From: B10-G9 sp963712165
GTDB taxonomy: Bacteria; Chloroflexota; Anaerolineae; Anaerolineales; UBA11858
Assembly (NCBI GenBank): GCA_963712165.1
Contig: CAVQGY010000003.1
Location: forward strand, 310,001 to 374,000
DNA length: 64,000 nucleotides
Reading direction: 5' to 3'
Part shown: positions 34,690 through 43,929 of the stretch, one piece after another
How the letters are laid out: each line of letters begins with the position of its first letter
Numbering within the stretch: the stretch's first letter is position 1
Translations under genes and position numbers: made by a program
The notes under the pieces: generated by a model
What the model saw: the letters and a program-made list of their open reading frames with translations, nothing else
The model's database searches: none
Told to the model about the DNA's origin: nothing

Positions 34690-35649
34690 ATGCTGCCCCG
34701 TAAAGAATTTGCCCATTTACCTACAAGGGTTGATCGCCTGCCCAGACTCTCCGGGTTACTCAATGGTCCCGAACTTCTGATCAAGCGAGATGACCAGACG
34801 GGACTTGCTTTGGGAGGCAATAAGACTCGCAAGTTGGAATATCTGATCGGGGATGCCATATCGAAAAACGCCAATATGGTACTAACCACTGGAGCTGCCC
34901 AGTCCAACCACTGCCGCCAAACAGCTGCAGCGGCTGCCCGCTGTGGCTTGGATTGTACGCTGATCCTGGTAGGTCCTGAACCTGAACAACCTTCAGCCAA
35001 TTATTTTCTGGATTTGTTGTTAGGCGCAAATATCATTTGGACTGATAAGGAATCCAGAGATCTAACCCTGGAAAGAGCCTTTCAGGAAGCGAAAGGAGCC
35101 GGAGCTGATCCGTATCTGATTCCTTACGGTGGGTCGAATGCCCTGGGAGCATACGCCTATTATCAGGCTTACCAGGAATTATTAGAGCAGCTCGATCCTG
35201 ATCTGCCGGATTGGATCGTATTTGCCTCCTCCTCTGGAGGAACTCAGGCAGGGATGCATCTGGCAATGCTGATTTTGAAGGGCCCCCAGGTCCTGGGTAT
35301 CAGCGTGGATGAACCAGCTGAGCGCCTGCGCGGAAATATTGCCAGGATAGCTGAGGACCTGACCGATATCTTGGGCATGGAGATTTGGATCGATCCTGAC
35401 CAGGTCCTTGTCAATGATGATTACACCGGAGAGGGTTATGGGATCCTGAATGATTTGGATCGGGAAGCCATCCGGCTCTTCGCAGAAGCGGAAGGGATCC
35501 TGCTGGATCCTGTTTATACCGGCAGGGCGGCTGGGGGGTTGTTAGACCTTATTCGGAGTGGATTCTTTGATAAGGACGACAAGGTTCTTTTTTGGCACAC
35601 GGGGGGGACACCAGGGTTATTCGCTGATCGTTATACCAGGGATATTTGA
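34690..35649 (+). CDS. D-cysteine desulfhydrase / ACC deaminase family PLP enzyme
   Basis: 319 residues. PLP-dependent fold-type II enzyme. The PLP lysine is K45 in GGNKTRKLEYL; the phosphate-binding TTGAAQSNHCRQTA, IPYGGSNALG and SSSGGTQAGMHLAM follow, and VYTGRAAGG plus FWHTGGTPGLF close the site. This set is shared by D-cysteine desulfhydrase (releases H2S, pyruvate, ammonia) and ACC deaminase; the two cannot be separated reliably by eye, and the desulfhydrase is the commoner bacterial role. The stop codon lies in a small inverted repeat (CAGGGAT/ATCCCTG, 35637-35655). Confidence 0.88.
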   Translation: MLPRKEFAHLPTRVDRLPRLSGLLNGPELLIKRDDQTGLALGGNKTRKLEYLIGDAISKNANMVLTTGAAQSNHCRQTAAAAARCGLDCTLILVGPEPEQPSANYFLDLLLGANIIWTDKESRDLTLERAFQEAKGAGADPYLIPYGGSNALGAYAYYQAYQELLEQLDPDLPDWIVFASSSGGTQAGMHLAMLILKGPQVLGISVDEPAERLRGNIARIAEDLTDILGMEIWIDPDQVLVNDDYTGEGYGILNDLDREAIRLFAEAEGILLDPVYTGRAAGGLLDLIRSGFFDKDDKVLFWHTGGTPGLFADRYTRDI

Positions 35650-35745
35650 TCCCTGAAACCCATCAACTGCGGCAGAGATCTCTAGAATATTGAAGATAAG
35701 GAATCGTGATATTAGGAATAAGAAAAAGCACTGAAAATCACCTCT

Positions 35746-35773
35746 TTGAAACATAATGCCTGATAAGTATTAT
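35746..35773 (+). promoter_or_regulatory. Candidate promoter of the nuoA-N operon
   Basis: TTGAAA (35746-35751), 16 bases, TATTAT (35768-35773), about 70 bases before nuoA. A second -10-like TAAAAT at 35776 overlaps the start zone. Confidence 0.5.
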
Positions 35774-35844
35774 GGTAAAATCTTCAATTGATGTGGAAAT
35801 TCTTAATTAAAGAAAGAAGCTGATTTTCTGAATGAGGAGAACAC

Positions 35845-36201
35845 ATGCAATCATACTGGGTTTATATTGGTATTTTTCTTATTGTTTCGATCGCAGTACC
35901 CATTATTGCAGTTGGCCTTCCGGCCCTGATTGGACCTAAGAAACCCAGCCGCAGAAAGGAAGAAGTTTATGAGTGCGGCATTGAAACCACTGGTAATATC
36001 CGGGTCCAATTCAAATCCCAATACTATATCTATGCTTTGATCTTCCTCGTTTTTGATATCGAAACGGTATTCCTCTTCCCCTGGGCTGTTTCCCTAGGAA
36101 AACTTCCCCTCTTTGCGGTCATTGAAGGTGTGATTTTCATTGCGATCTTATTTGGTGGGCTGATCTATGCCATGCGTAAGGGTGCATTGGCCTGGTATTA
36201 G
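35845..36201 (+). CDS. nuoA: NADH-quinone oxidoreductase subunit A
   Basis: 118 residues, three membrane helices. The Nqo7/ND3 hallmark YECGIETTGNIRVQF carries the conserved Cys, and FLVFDIETVFLFPW carries the family Asp and Glu. First gene of nuoAHJKLMN; AATGAGGAGAAC precedes the ATG. It forms part of the membrane arm close to the quinone site. Confidence 0.95.
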   Translation: MQSYWVYIGIFLIVSIAVPIIAVGLPALIGPKKPSRRKEEVYECGIETTGNIRVQFKSQYYIYALIFLVFDIETVFLFPWAVSLGKLPLFAVIEGVIFIAILFGGLIYAMRKGALAWY

Positions 36202-36230
36202 ACGCCCATTTTGGCAGGTAGGAGATATTC

Positions 36231-37433
36231 ATGGCTGATTTGATAAACGTTATTGAAAACTGGATTACAAAACTGCTGATAGGTTGGGGTGCGTCGGAGG
36301 AATTTACGCTCATCATTCTTCAGACTCTCGGCAGTGTCCTTGTGGTCATATTTTGTTTTGTGATAGTGATCGCTCTTATTTGGGTCGAGCGCAAGCTAGC
36401 AGGACGGATCCAGGACCGATTCGGTCCGAACCGGGCAGGTCCTTTTGGCATTTTTCAATCTTTTGCGGATATCATCAAGATCTTTACCAAAGAGTACATC
36501 ACACCCGAAGGTGCAGATAAGGGCGCCTTCAATATTGCCCCGGTGCTGGCGATGGCATCCGTTCTAGCGATCTGGGCTGTCTTCCCCTTTGCGATCAATG
36601 TGATTGGAGCTGACGTCCATGTCGGCGTGCTGTATATTGTGGCAGTAGGAGCATTTGGCATTCTGGCCATCTTAATGGCTGGTTGGTCATCCAATAACCG
36701 TTATGCCCTACTAGGTGCATCCCGCTCGGTTGCTATGCTGATCTCTTATGAGATTCCCATGGTTGTATCCCTGCTCGTTCCAGTTCTATTGGCTCATTCC
36801 ATGAAATTATCAGCCATCGTTGAAGCCCAACAGCCCTGGTGGTATATCATCGTTGCTCCAACGGCAGCCCTGATCTACCTGATCTCTTCCATGGCAGAAA
36901 TAGGTAAAGCACCCTTTGACCTGCTAGAAGCCGAATCTGAACTGGTCGCTGGTTATCATACTGAATATTCCGGTATGAAGTTCGGCATGTTCTATGTAGC
37001 TGAATTTCTTCACCAATTTACCGTCGGGGCATTGATCACGATCTTTTTCCTGGGCGGTTGGGGAGGTCCATTGGCTGCACGCTGGCCAATCCTGGGCGTG
37101 ATCTACTTTTATGGGAAATCATTCTTTGTTTACCTGGCTATTTCCTGGATCCGCCTTTCATTACCCCGCATCCGAATTGATGAAATGTTAAATTTGAACT
37201 GGAAGTTCCTTATTCCAGTTTCTTTTATTAATCTCGTAGCAGTCGCCATTGCAGACCGGGTCATGATGGAATTTGGTCTGGCTACCTGGTTATATGTCGG
37301 AGTGATGTTTGGGGTAAATATCCTGATCCTGCTGGCTGCTTTGTTCCTGGCAGGGAAGGCCAAACCGGCTGTTGAGCTGGAGACATTCCCTCCCCGGCCT
37401 GTTGCAGTTCCGCCAGGCACGGAAAGTAAATAA
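36231..37433 (+). CDS. nuoH: NADH-quinone oxidoreductase subunit H
   Basis: 400 residues, longer than most bacterial NuoH. Eight membrane helices. ERKLAGRIQDRFGPNRAGPFG, PFDLLEAESELVAGYHTEYSG and the loop near RLSLPRIRIDEMLNLNWKFLIP are the signature parts, lining the quinone cavity and contacting the NuoB/D/I arm. The extra length is a C-terminal proline-rich tail (ETFPPRPVAVPPGTESK). AGGAG before the ATG. Confidence 0.95.
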   Translation: MADLINVIENWITKLLIGWGASEEFTLIILQTLGSVLVVIFCFVIVIALIWVERKLAGRIQDRFGPNRAGPFGIFQSFADIIKIFTKEYITPEGADKGAFNIAPVLAMASVLAIWAVFPFAINVIGADVHVGVLYIVAVGAFGILAILMAGWSSNNRYALLGASRSVAMLISYEIPMVVSLLVPVLLAHSMKLSAIVEAQQPWWYIIVAPTAALIYLISSMAEIGKAPFDLLEAESELVAGYHTEYSGMKFGMFYVAEFLHQFTVGALITIFFLGGWGGPLAARWPILGVIYFYGKSFFVYLAISWIRLSLPRIRIDEMLNLNWKFLIPVSFINLVAVAIADRVMMEFGLATWLYVGVMFGVNILILLAALFLAGKAKPAVELETFPPRPVAVPPGTESK

Positions 37434-37454
37434 CTGTTTTAAAAGGAAAGTACT

Positions 37455-37964
37455 ATGTTATTACCTGTACTCCTCTTTGGGTTTGCTAGTCTGGTCACAA
37501 TCGGCGCGGCAATCGCGGTAGTGACCAATAAGAATATTCTCCATAGCGCCTTTTACTTGATCCTGGCATTCGTGGGTGTAGCTGCTATCTATGTCATGCT
37601 CGAAGCCCCATTCATTGCAATGGTTCAGGTGCTGGTCTATATCGGCGCTATCGCCATCCTGATCGTCTTCGCGATCATGCTTACTCGAAGATTGATGAGC
37701 GAGGAAATGGAACAGCGCAATGCCCAGTGGGTACCCTCGGTAGTGGGTGCCCTGGCGCTCTTTTTGGTTCTCAGTTGGATTTTATACACAGCCGGCTGGC
37801 CTGTTTCTGATGGCCCTGTGCCTGCTGAGCCGATCAGCCAGTTGGGTCAGGATTTGTTGACCACTTATCTGGTTCCTTTTGAGATCGCCTCCGTTCTGCT
37901 TTTGGCAGCGCTGGTTGGCGCGATTTTGATCGGCCGAGAAAAAGAGATAAGGAGTGCAGAATGA
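37455..37964 (+). CDS. nuoJ: NADH-quinone oxidoreductase subunit J
   Basis: 169 residues, five membrane helices. HSAFYLILAFVGVAAIYVML and EAPFIAMVQVLVYIGAIAIL match the ND6 fold, including the region of the conserved third helix with its pi-bulge Tyr/Gly (VYIGAI). The stop overlaps the nuoK start by four bases (ATGA). Confidence 0.93.
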   Translation: MLLPVLLFGFASLVTIGAAIAVVTNKNILHSAFYLILAFVGVAAIYVMLEAPFIAMVQVLVYIGAIAILIVFAIMLTRRLMSEEMEQRNAQWVPSVVGALALFLVLSWILYTAGWPVSDGPVPAEPISQLGQDLLTTYLVPFEIASVLLLAALVGAILIGREKEIRSAE

Positions 37965-38272
37965 GTATTCCTCTGAGCTGGTATCTGGTTCTGGCTGCCG
38001 GGTTGTTCTGTATTGGTCTTTACGGAGTCCTATCCCGCCGTAACGCGATCGGGATCTTGATGGGCATTGAACTGATGCTCAATGCCGTGAACATCAATCT
38101 GGTTGCTTTTTGGCGTTATCTTGATCCTGTCCATCTCACCGGGCAAATTTTTGCCGTATTTGTGTTTGCAGTAGCTGCCGCAGAAGTAGCTGTTGGCCTG
38201 GCCCTGGTGATAGCGATCTACCGCAATCGCGATACTGTAGTGGTAGAAGAGATCGATCTATTGAAAGAATAA
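37961..38272 (+). CDS. nuoK: NADH-quinone oxidoreductase subunit K
   Basis: 103 residues, three membrane helices, standard length. GLYGVLSRRNAIGILMGIELMLNAVNIN carries the two membrane glutamates of the ND4L type, of which GIELMLNAVN holds one; AAAEVAVGLALVIAIYRNR holds the second. Overlaps nuoJ by four bases. Confidence 0.95.
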   Translation: MSIPLSWYLVLAAGLFCIGLYGVLSRRNAIGILMGIELMLNAVNINLVAFWRYLDPVHLTGQIFAVFVFAVAAAEVAVGLALVIAIYRNRDTVVVEEIDLLKE

Positions 38273-38283
38273 GCGAGAGGAAA

Positions 38284-40473
38284 ATGATACAAGAATTCTT
38301 CTTTAACATAACCTGGTTGATACCGGTTTTCCCCTTCCTGGCCTTTGTCATTATTATCCTGTTTACACAGAACAATCAGAAGCTCAGCCACAGTCTGAGC
38401 ATTGGTTCGATTGCCCTCTCCTGGCTGGTTGGCTGGGGAGTCGTATTCGGTGCGATCGGCACTCCTCATTTGGGTGAGCACCCCATCACCAAGACACTAA
38501 CCTGGTTTGAAACCGGTACCAAGACATTCAATATTGGCTACTGGATCGACCCATTGATGGCGATAACCCTGTTTATGGTTCCATTTGTATGTTTGATGAT
38601 CTTTATCTACGCAGTGGGGTATATGGGCTACGGCACGGAAGAGCAGGATCCTAACTATTCCCGCTTTTTCGCGTATATCGCTCTTTTTGCTACAGGTATG
38701 CTGGGACTAGTGATCTCAGAGAACCTTCTGACCCTTTTCATGTCCTGGGAGATCATGGGGTTGTGCTCCTACTTACTGATCGGTTTCTGGTTCCAGAAGA
38801 ACTACAAGGATCCCAACAAGATCACACCTCGCCAGGCAGGGTTAAAGGCCTTCCTGGTCACCAAGGTGGGTGACCTGTTCCTGGTGCTTGGAATCATCTA
38901 TCTTTATTCCCAGGCCGGCTCACTCAGTTACGCGGATACCCTTTTTAATCATGAATTCCTGGTTCACCTTGCTGAAACTCCGGCCTTGCCCATATTCGGA
39001 GGATGGTCGGCAGCTTCCGCCATCGCTGCCCTGATCTTTGGGGGGACGGTAGGAAAGTCCGCCCAATTCCCACTGCATGTTTGGTTGCCGGACGCCATGG
39101 AAGGCCCGACACCTGTCAGTGCCCTGATCCATGCTGCGACCATGGTCTCAGCTGGTGTGTTCCTGGTTGCCCGGATTTTTCCACTCCTGAATGTAGTGGT
39201 CGAGTTAGAACATCACAATCCCACTATGGGGTTGATCGCATTTATTGGCGCGTTTACAGCGCTCTTCGCTTCGATCATCGCCCTGGCGCAGAATGATATT
39301 AAGGGAGTATTGGCCTATTCAACTATCAGCCAGCTGGGGTATATGATCGCTGCCCTCGGGATTGGCGCCTATGTGGCTGCCACCTTCCATCTGATCACCC
39401 ATGCCTTCTTCAAGGCGCTGCTTTTTATGGGTTCAGGATCGGTGATCGTCGGCTGCCATCACGAACAGGATATGATGGAAATGGGCGGTTTGAGGAAAAA
39501 GATGCCCAAAACCTTCTGGACATTCTTGGCAGGTGGTTTGGCATTATCTGGATTCCCGCTGATCACAGCAGGCTTTTGGAGCAAGGATGAGATCCTGGCC
39601 CATGCCTGGGAGGAGTTCATGCATTACGGGACTGCCTCCTGGCCTTTCTTCGTCTGGCTGCTGCTGACCATTGCAGCTTTCCTGACCGCTTTTTATACAG
39701 CCCGGCAGATCTCTCTGACTTTCCTGGGCAAACCCCGCGGCCATCACGCGGACCATGCTCACGAAACTCCCAATACCATGACCATCCCCTTGATTATTCT
39801 GGCATTTTTTGCCATCACATTGGGGTGGGTGGGGATCCCGGAAGAGATAGTGGGTCACGGCAACAACTTCTTCCACGCCTTTGTAGGCCATGAATATGCT
39901 TCTACTCCCCTGAGCATTCCAGTGATGTTATTGTCGTCCACCCTGGCGGTAGGCGGTTTGGGATTAGGCTGGTTGGTTTACGGCCGAAAGCCCCTTGAGG
40001 CTGGTCAAATGGATCCCGTGCAGAAAGGGATGGAAAGGATCAGCTTGGGTTGGCTCTACAAAGCCATGCAAAATCGGTTCTATTTTGATGAGCTCTACAA
40101 GGCAATATTTATCACTGGGTCCATCAAGTTGGCGGATATATTCTATAACTTCGATTACAACTGGGTGATTAACCCGATCGTCAACCTGGTTGGCACAATT
40201 ACCCGCGGTATTTCCAAAGCCTTCAATACATTTGACGAAAAAGTTGTTGATGCCCTTGTCAACATCACCGGTATCTCCGGTGTGAAATTATCTGACCTGG
40301 GCGGAATTACGGACCTCAAAGTTGTTGACGGTATTGTTAACGGCGTTGCAGATGTCACAGGATGGATTGGCGAAAATGTGCTGCGTCCCATCCAGACTGG
40401 CAAACTGCAGAACTATTTGCTGATCTTGTTAATATCCATGCTGGCAATTATTGGCATTTACCTGGTCTTTTAG
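38284..40473 (+). CDS. nuoL: NADH-quinone oxidoreductase subunit L
   Basis: 729 residues, the largest antiporter-like subunit. Core motifs: SWEIMGLCSYLLIGFWF with the conserved Glu, VGKSAQFPLHVWLPDAMEGP with the key Lys, then HAATMVSAGVFLVAR and the lysine-containing LAYSTISQLGYM block. The C-terminal part after about 560 holds the long lateral helix and the last membrane helix (LLILLISMLAIIGIYLV). A repetitive-looking stretch near 600-690 (VDALVNITGISGVKLSDLGGITDLKVV region) has many short V-D-G-I units and is unusual for the subunit. Confidence 0.95.
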   Translation: MIQEFFFNITWLIPVFPFLAFVIIILFTQNNQKLSHSLSIGSIALSWLVGWGVVFGAIGTPHLGEHPITKTLTWFETGTKTFNIGYWIDPLMAITLFMVPFVCLMIFIYAVGYMGYGTEEQDPNYSRFFAYIALFATGMLGLVISENLLTLFMSWEIMGLCSYLLIGFWFQKNYKDPNKITPRQAGLKAFLVTKVGDLFLVLGIIYLYSQAGSLSYADTLFNHEFLVHLAETPALPIFGGWSAASAIAALIFGGTVGKSAQFPLHVWLPDAMEGPTPVSALIHAATMVSAGVFLVARIFPLLNVVVELEHHNPTMGLIAFIGAFTALFASIIALAQNDIKGVLAYSTISQLGYMIAALGIGAYVAATFHLITHAFFKALLFMGSGSVIVGCHHEQDMMEMGGLRKKMPKTFWTFLAGGLALSGFPLITAGFWSKDEILAHAWEEFMHYGTASWPFFVWLLLTIAAFLTAFYTARQISLTFLGKPRGHHADHAHETPNTMTIPLIILAFFAITLGWVGIPEEIVGHGNNFFHAFVGHEYASTPLSIPVMLLSSTLAVGGLGLGWLVYGRKPLEAGQMDPVQKGMERISLGWLYKAMQNRFYFDELYKAIFITGSIKLADIFYNFDYNWVINPIVNLVGTITRGISKAFNTFDEKVVDALVNITGISGVKLSDLGGITDLKVVDGIVNGVADVTGWIGENVLRPIQTGKLQNYLLILLISMLAIIGIYLVF

Positions 40474-40497
40474 ACCGAATAAAGTCACGAGGAGAAT

Positions 40498-42033
40498 ATG
40501 ATGAATTTTCCAATCTTGAGCGCAATCACTTTTGTACCACTTTTGATTTCCTTGATCGTTCTGATCATCCCGAAATCGAAAGAAAACCTGATCCGTTGGG
40601 TTTCTACGATAATGAGTCTGATCCCCTTGGCACTGGCTGTATATGTTTATATTGTGGTCAGGGCTGATCCGGGTACTATGCAGTTCAAGGAAGAGTACTC
40701 CTGGATCCCGTCTATCGATGTGTTTTATCGTATGGGAGTGGATGGGCTCAGCGCCATCATGCTGGTTCTGACTGCGCTATTATCCACCCTGTGTTTATAC
40801 TACTCGATCTACACCGTTAAAGACCGGGTCAAGGAATATTATTTCCTGTTTCTGCTGCTTCAGGTGGGTATGTCCGGAGTTTTTGTCTCCCTCGATTTTG
40901 TATTCTTCTATGTCTTCTGGGAGATTGGTCTGGTCCCAATGTACCTCTTGATCGGTGTCTGGGGCGGAGAACGGCGGATCTATGCATCCATCAAATTCTT
41001 CCTCTATACCTTGGCAGGCAGCATGGCCATGTTGCTGGCGATCATCGCTGTTTATCTGAATACCGGGACTTTCGATATCTTGGAGGCAGCAACCGCCCAG
41101 CCATTTGCGGGCAATTTCGCTGTAGCCGCAGCAGCATTCTGGGCCTTCTTCATCGCCTTTGCGATCAAGGTGCCGATTTTTCCCTTCCATACCTGGCTTC
41201 CGGATGCCCACACTGAGGCACCAACAACCGGCAGTGTCATCCTGGCTGGAGTATTGCTTAAGCTGGGTGCTTATGGTTTGATCCGCATCGTGCTGCCGTT
41301 GTTCCCTGAGCAGTTTGCCTATTATTCCTATGATGTGCCTATCATTCCTATCCTGGCGGTGATCAGCATAGTCTACGGTGCCCTGGTCTGTATGGCCCAG
41401 TGGGATCTGAAGAGGCTGATCGCTTATTCTTCTGTAAGCCACATGGGATATGTGACCCTGGGTGTCAGCGCTGCTGCTGCCAGCTACCATGTAGGGGGAG
41501 ACCCCACCAGTGCCATAATCGGCTTGAATGGGGCTTCCCTGCAGCTCTTTACTCACGGTATCATCACCGGCGGATTGTTTTTCCTGGTCGGTATGATCTA
41601 CGACCGGGCTCATACCCGCCAGATCAAGGACTTTGGTGGTCTGGGCGCGAAGATGCCTTATTACTACGGCATCATGATGGTGACAGGTTTTGCTTCCCTG
41701 GGTCTTCCGGGATTGGCAGGATTCTGGAGCGAGCTCTTTGTATTTCGCGGCACCTTCGCGATCATCCCTGTTTTTGCCATGATCGGCATTCTGGGACTAG
41801 TGTTCACAGCAGCTTATATCCTCTGGAAAGTTATCCAGCATGTCTTCCTAGGTGAGTTTGACCAGGAGAAATGGGATGCTGCCACCCATAACGCAAAAAT
41901 AACCGACTTGGCTACTTTCGAAAAAGTCACCATGTGGCCATTGGTCATTCTGATGGTTGTGATTGGTTTATATCCCTCACTGATCGTTCGTTTGTTGAAC
42001 GCTGTATCGACAGCTTTGGTCAGTAACTTCTAG
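40498..42033 (+). CDS. nuoM: NADH-quinone oxidoreductase subunit M
   Basis: 511 residues, 14 membrane helices. Shares the proton-pumping core: FYVFWEIGLVPMYLLIGVWG (conserved Glu), FAIKVPIFPFHTWLPDAHTE (conserved Lys), the LLKLGAYGLIRIVLP helix, and LIAYSSVSHMGYV. GAGGAGAAT lies before tandem ATG codons at 40498 and 40501; either may be used. Confidence 0.95.
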   Translation: MMNFPILSAITFVPLLISLIVLIIPKSKENLIRWVSTIMSLIPLALAVYVYIVVRADPGTMQFKEEYSWIPSIDVFYRMGVDGLSAIMLVLTALLSTLCLYYSIYTVKDRVKEYYFLFLLLQVGMSGVFVSLDFVFFYVFWEIGLVPMYLLIGVWGGERRIYASIKFFLYTLAGSMAMLLAIIAVYLNTGTFDILEAATAQPFAGNFAVAAAAFWAFFIAFAIKVPIFPFHTWLPDAHTEAPTTGSVILAGVLLKLGAYGLIRIVLPLFPEQFAYYSYDVPIIPILAVISIVYGALVCMAQWDLKRLIAYSSVSHMGYVTLGVSAAAASYHVGGDPTSAIIGLNGASLQLFTHGIITGGLFFLVGMIYDRAHTRQIKDFGGLGAKMPYYYGIMMVTGFASLGLPGLAGFWSELFVFRGTFAIIPVFAMIGILGLVFTAAYILWKVIQHVFLGEFDQEKWDAATHNAKITDLATFEKVTMWPLVILMVVIGLYPSLIVRLLNAVSTALVSNF

Positions 42034-42059
42034 ACGCGATAGAAAGAGAGGCTACAAAC

Positions 42060-43529
42060 GTGCAAATATTCATTTTTCTTCTCCCGCAGCTGATCCTTTT
42101 TCTGGATGTGGTGCTGGTCTTTAGCATCGATCTGATTGGATCCAAAGAGAAAAAATGGCTGCCGTATCTGGCCCTGGCTGGAGCGCTCATTTCTCTCGCT
42201 GTATCTATCTACCTGTTTGGCTGGGTGGATTTTGAGGGGACATCCGCGCTGGGCGGTATGCTGGCCCTGGACTCCTTTTCCCTCTTCTTCCAGATTTTCG
42301 CTTCCTCGGTGGCCTGTCTGGTGATCCTGCTCTCCATGGCTTATATGAAGCTTAAATCTCCCTATCAGGGAGAATTCTACAGCTTCATCCTGCTGGCCTG
42401 TTTCTCGATCTCCTTGCTGGCTCTCTCGTCTGACTTGGTGATGATCTTCATCGCCTTTGAGCTCTTGAGCATCGCCTCCTACATACTGACCGGATTCCTG
42501 CGAGCGGACCCCAAAAGCAGCGAAGCTTCGATCAAATATTTCTTATATGGATCTATGGCTTCGGCGATGATGCTTTACGGCATGTCCCTGCTTTATGGAG
42601 CCACATCCTCAACCAATTTGGTAGAGATCGCTCGGGGGTTAGCCAACGTGGATCAAGGATTAGAATGGGTGGTTTACCCGGCCATTGTCATGCTTGTTGT
42701 CGGGTTTGGCTTCAAGACTGCGACTGCGCCGTTCCATCAATGGTCTCCGGATGCTTATGAAGGAGCCCCAACGCCGGTGACTGCTTTCCTGGCGGTGGGC
42801 TCGATCGGAGCGGGTTTTGCCATCTTTGTCCGGGTAATGTTGACTGCGCTGCCGGATTTCCAGATCAACTGGGTTGCATTATTAACCGGTCTGTCGATTA
42901 TCAGTATGACCCTGGGCAATTTTGTGGCTATCAGCCAGAAGAATATCAAGCGCATGCTGGCCTATTCCGGGATAGCGCATGCCGGTTATATCTTGATCGG
43001 CCTCATATCCTGGCAAAGCGGTGTTTTTGATACGGTATTTGATGGCATCAGCGGGGTGATGGTCTACCTGCTGGTCTATCTAGCAGCGAACCTGGGAGCT
43101 TTTGCAGTTGTTGTGGCATTTGAGACCATGACGGGATCCGATCAGATCGAGGATTATGCCGGTCTTATTCGCCGCTCACCGCTCCTGGCTGGCACAATGG
43201 TTGTGTTCCTGTTATCACTGATAGGCATACCCGGCACTGGTGGGTTTATTGGTAAGCTGCTCGTTTTTGGCTCAGCCCTACGAGTGGAATATTATTTCTT
43301 AGCCCTGGTTGCTATCATCAACAGTGTTGTGGCTGGTTTTTACTATTTAAACGTGATCCGTTATATGTTCTTCCAGCCCCTCGATGAACCGGCCCGGGAT
43401 AAGATCAAACTGCCTGGATCGCTTTCCGCTGTTGTGATCATTGCCTGTGTATTTACTTTATTGATGGGCATTCTGGCGCAGCCATTTATCCATTTTGTGC
43501 AGTCTTCGCTGGGCCTGGTCATTTCCTGA
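42060..43529 (+). CDS. nuoN: NADH-quinone oxidoreductase subunit N
   Basis: 489 residues, 14 membrane helices. IAFELLSIASYILTGFLRADP (conserved Glu), GFGFKTATAPFHQWSPDAYEGAP (the NuoN version of the Lys-HxWxPDxxEG block), and RMLAYSGIAHAGYILIG. GTG start with AGAGAGG upstream. Last gene of the nuoAHJKLMN block; the next operon has its own promoter 60 bases later. Confidence 0.95.
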   Translation: MQIFIFLLPQLILFLDVVLVFSIDLIGSKEKKWLPYLALAGALISLAVSIYLFGWVDFEGTSALGGMLALDSFSLFFQIFASSVACLVILLSMAYMKLKSPYQGEFYSFILLACFSISLLALSSDLVMIFIAFELLSIASYILTGFLRADPKSSEASIKYFLYGSMASAMMLYGMSLLYGATSSTNLVEIARGLANVDQGLEWVVYPAIVMLVVGFGFKTATAPFHQWSPDAYEGAPTPVTAFLAVGSIGAGFAIFVRVMLTALPDFQINWVALLTGLSIISMTLGNFVAISQKNIKRMLAYSGIAHAGYILIGLISWQSGVFDTVFDGISGVMVYLLVYLAANLGAFAVVVAFETMTGSDQIEDYAGLIRRSPLLAGTMVVFLLSLIGIPGTGGFIGKLLVFGSALRVEYYFLALVAIINSVVAGFYYLNVIRYMFFQPLDEPARDKIKLPGSLSAVVIIACVFTLLMGILAQPFIHFVQSSLGLVIS

Positions 43530-43587
43530 TCCATATAGCGCAGAATCCGGGATTCAGGTTTCAAACAAGGATACAAAATCACTCTGG

Positions 43588-43616
43588 TTGACAGCTATAT
43601 GCCTTGTGAGTAAAAT
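43588..43616 (+). promoter_or_regulatory. Promoter of the ATP synthase F0 operon
   Basis: TTGACA (43588-43593), 17 bases, TAAAAT (43611-43616). It lies between nuoN and atpI. A short palindrome (GAATC-CGG-GATTC, near 43543-43555) precedes it. Confidence 0.85.
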
Positions 43617-43650
43617 ACAGCAAGTGCAGGTCTTCCTTGAGGAGAAGCAA

Positions 43651-43923
43651 TTGAATAATCAACAAGATGAGACCAACCAGGATTCAAAATGGCAAGACAG
43701 GATCTGGATATTGTCTGTTGCAGGGCAAGCAGGTTTATATATCGCTTTCCCGGTGATCTTAGGGTTTGCTGCAGGCTTGATGCTGGATCGTTTACTTAAC
43801 ACCGTCATATTATTTTCAGTATTATTCGCCATGGCAGGTTTTGGCGGCGGCGTTTTTCTGGTATATCGTTGGGTGCAAACAACGGTAAAAAAACACCTCG
43901 ACAAGGGGAAAAAGGAAGAATAA
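43651..43923 (+). CDS. AtpZ/AtpI-like ATP synthase accessory protein
   Basis: 90 residues with two membrane helices (about 33-53 and 58-76). The start is TTG at 43651, six bases after GAGGAG; an upstream open frame runs into nuoN and is not used. A charged N-terminus (NNQQDETNQDSKWQDRI) and a basic tail (TTVKKHLDKGKK) surround the helices, with GFAAGLMLDR, the family's G-x3-G-x3-D pattern. Such proteins sit ahead of atpB and help assemble the c-ring or handle magnesium/calcium. Usual place in the operon. Confidence 0.78.
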   Translation: MNNQQDETNQDSKWQDRIWILSVAGQAGLYIAFPVILGFAAGLMLDRLLNTVILFSVLFAMAGFGGGVFLVYRWVQTTVKKHLDKGKKEE

Positions 43924-43929
43924 ATCCTT

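Noticed and set aside
40795..41613. A 272-codon minus-strand frame opposite nuoM
   Set aside because: It is His/Gln/Asp-rich as expected from the complement of a membrane-protein gene and has no support.
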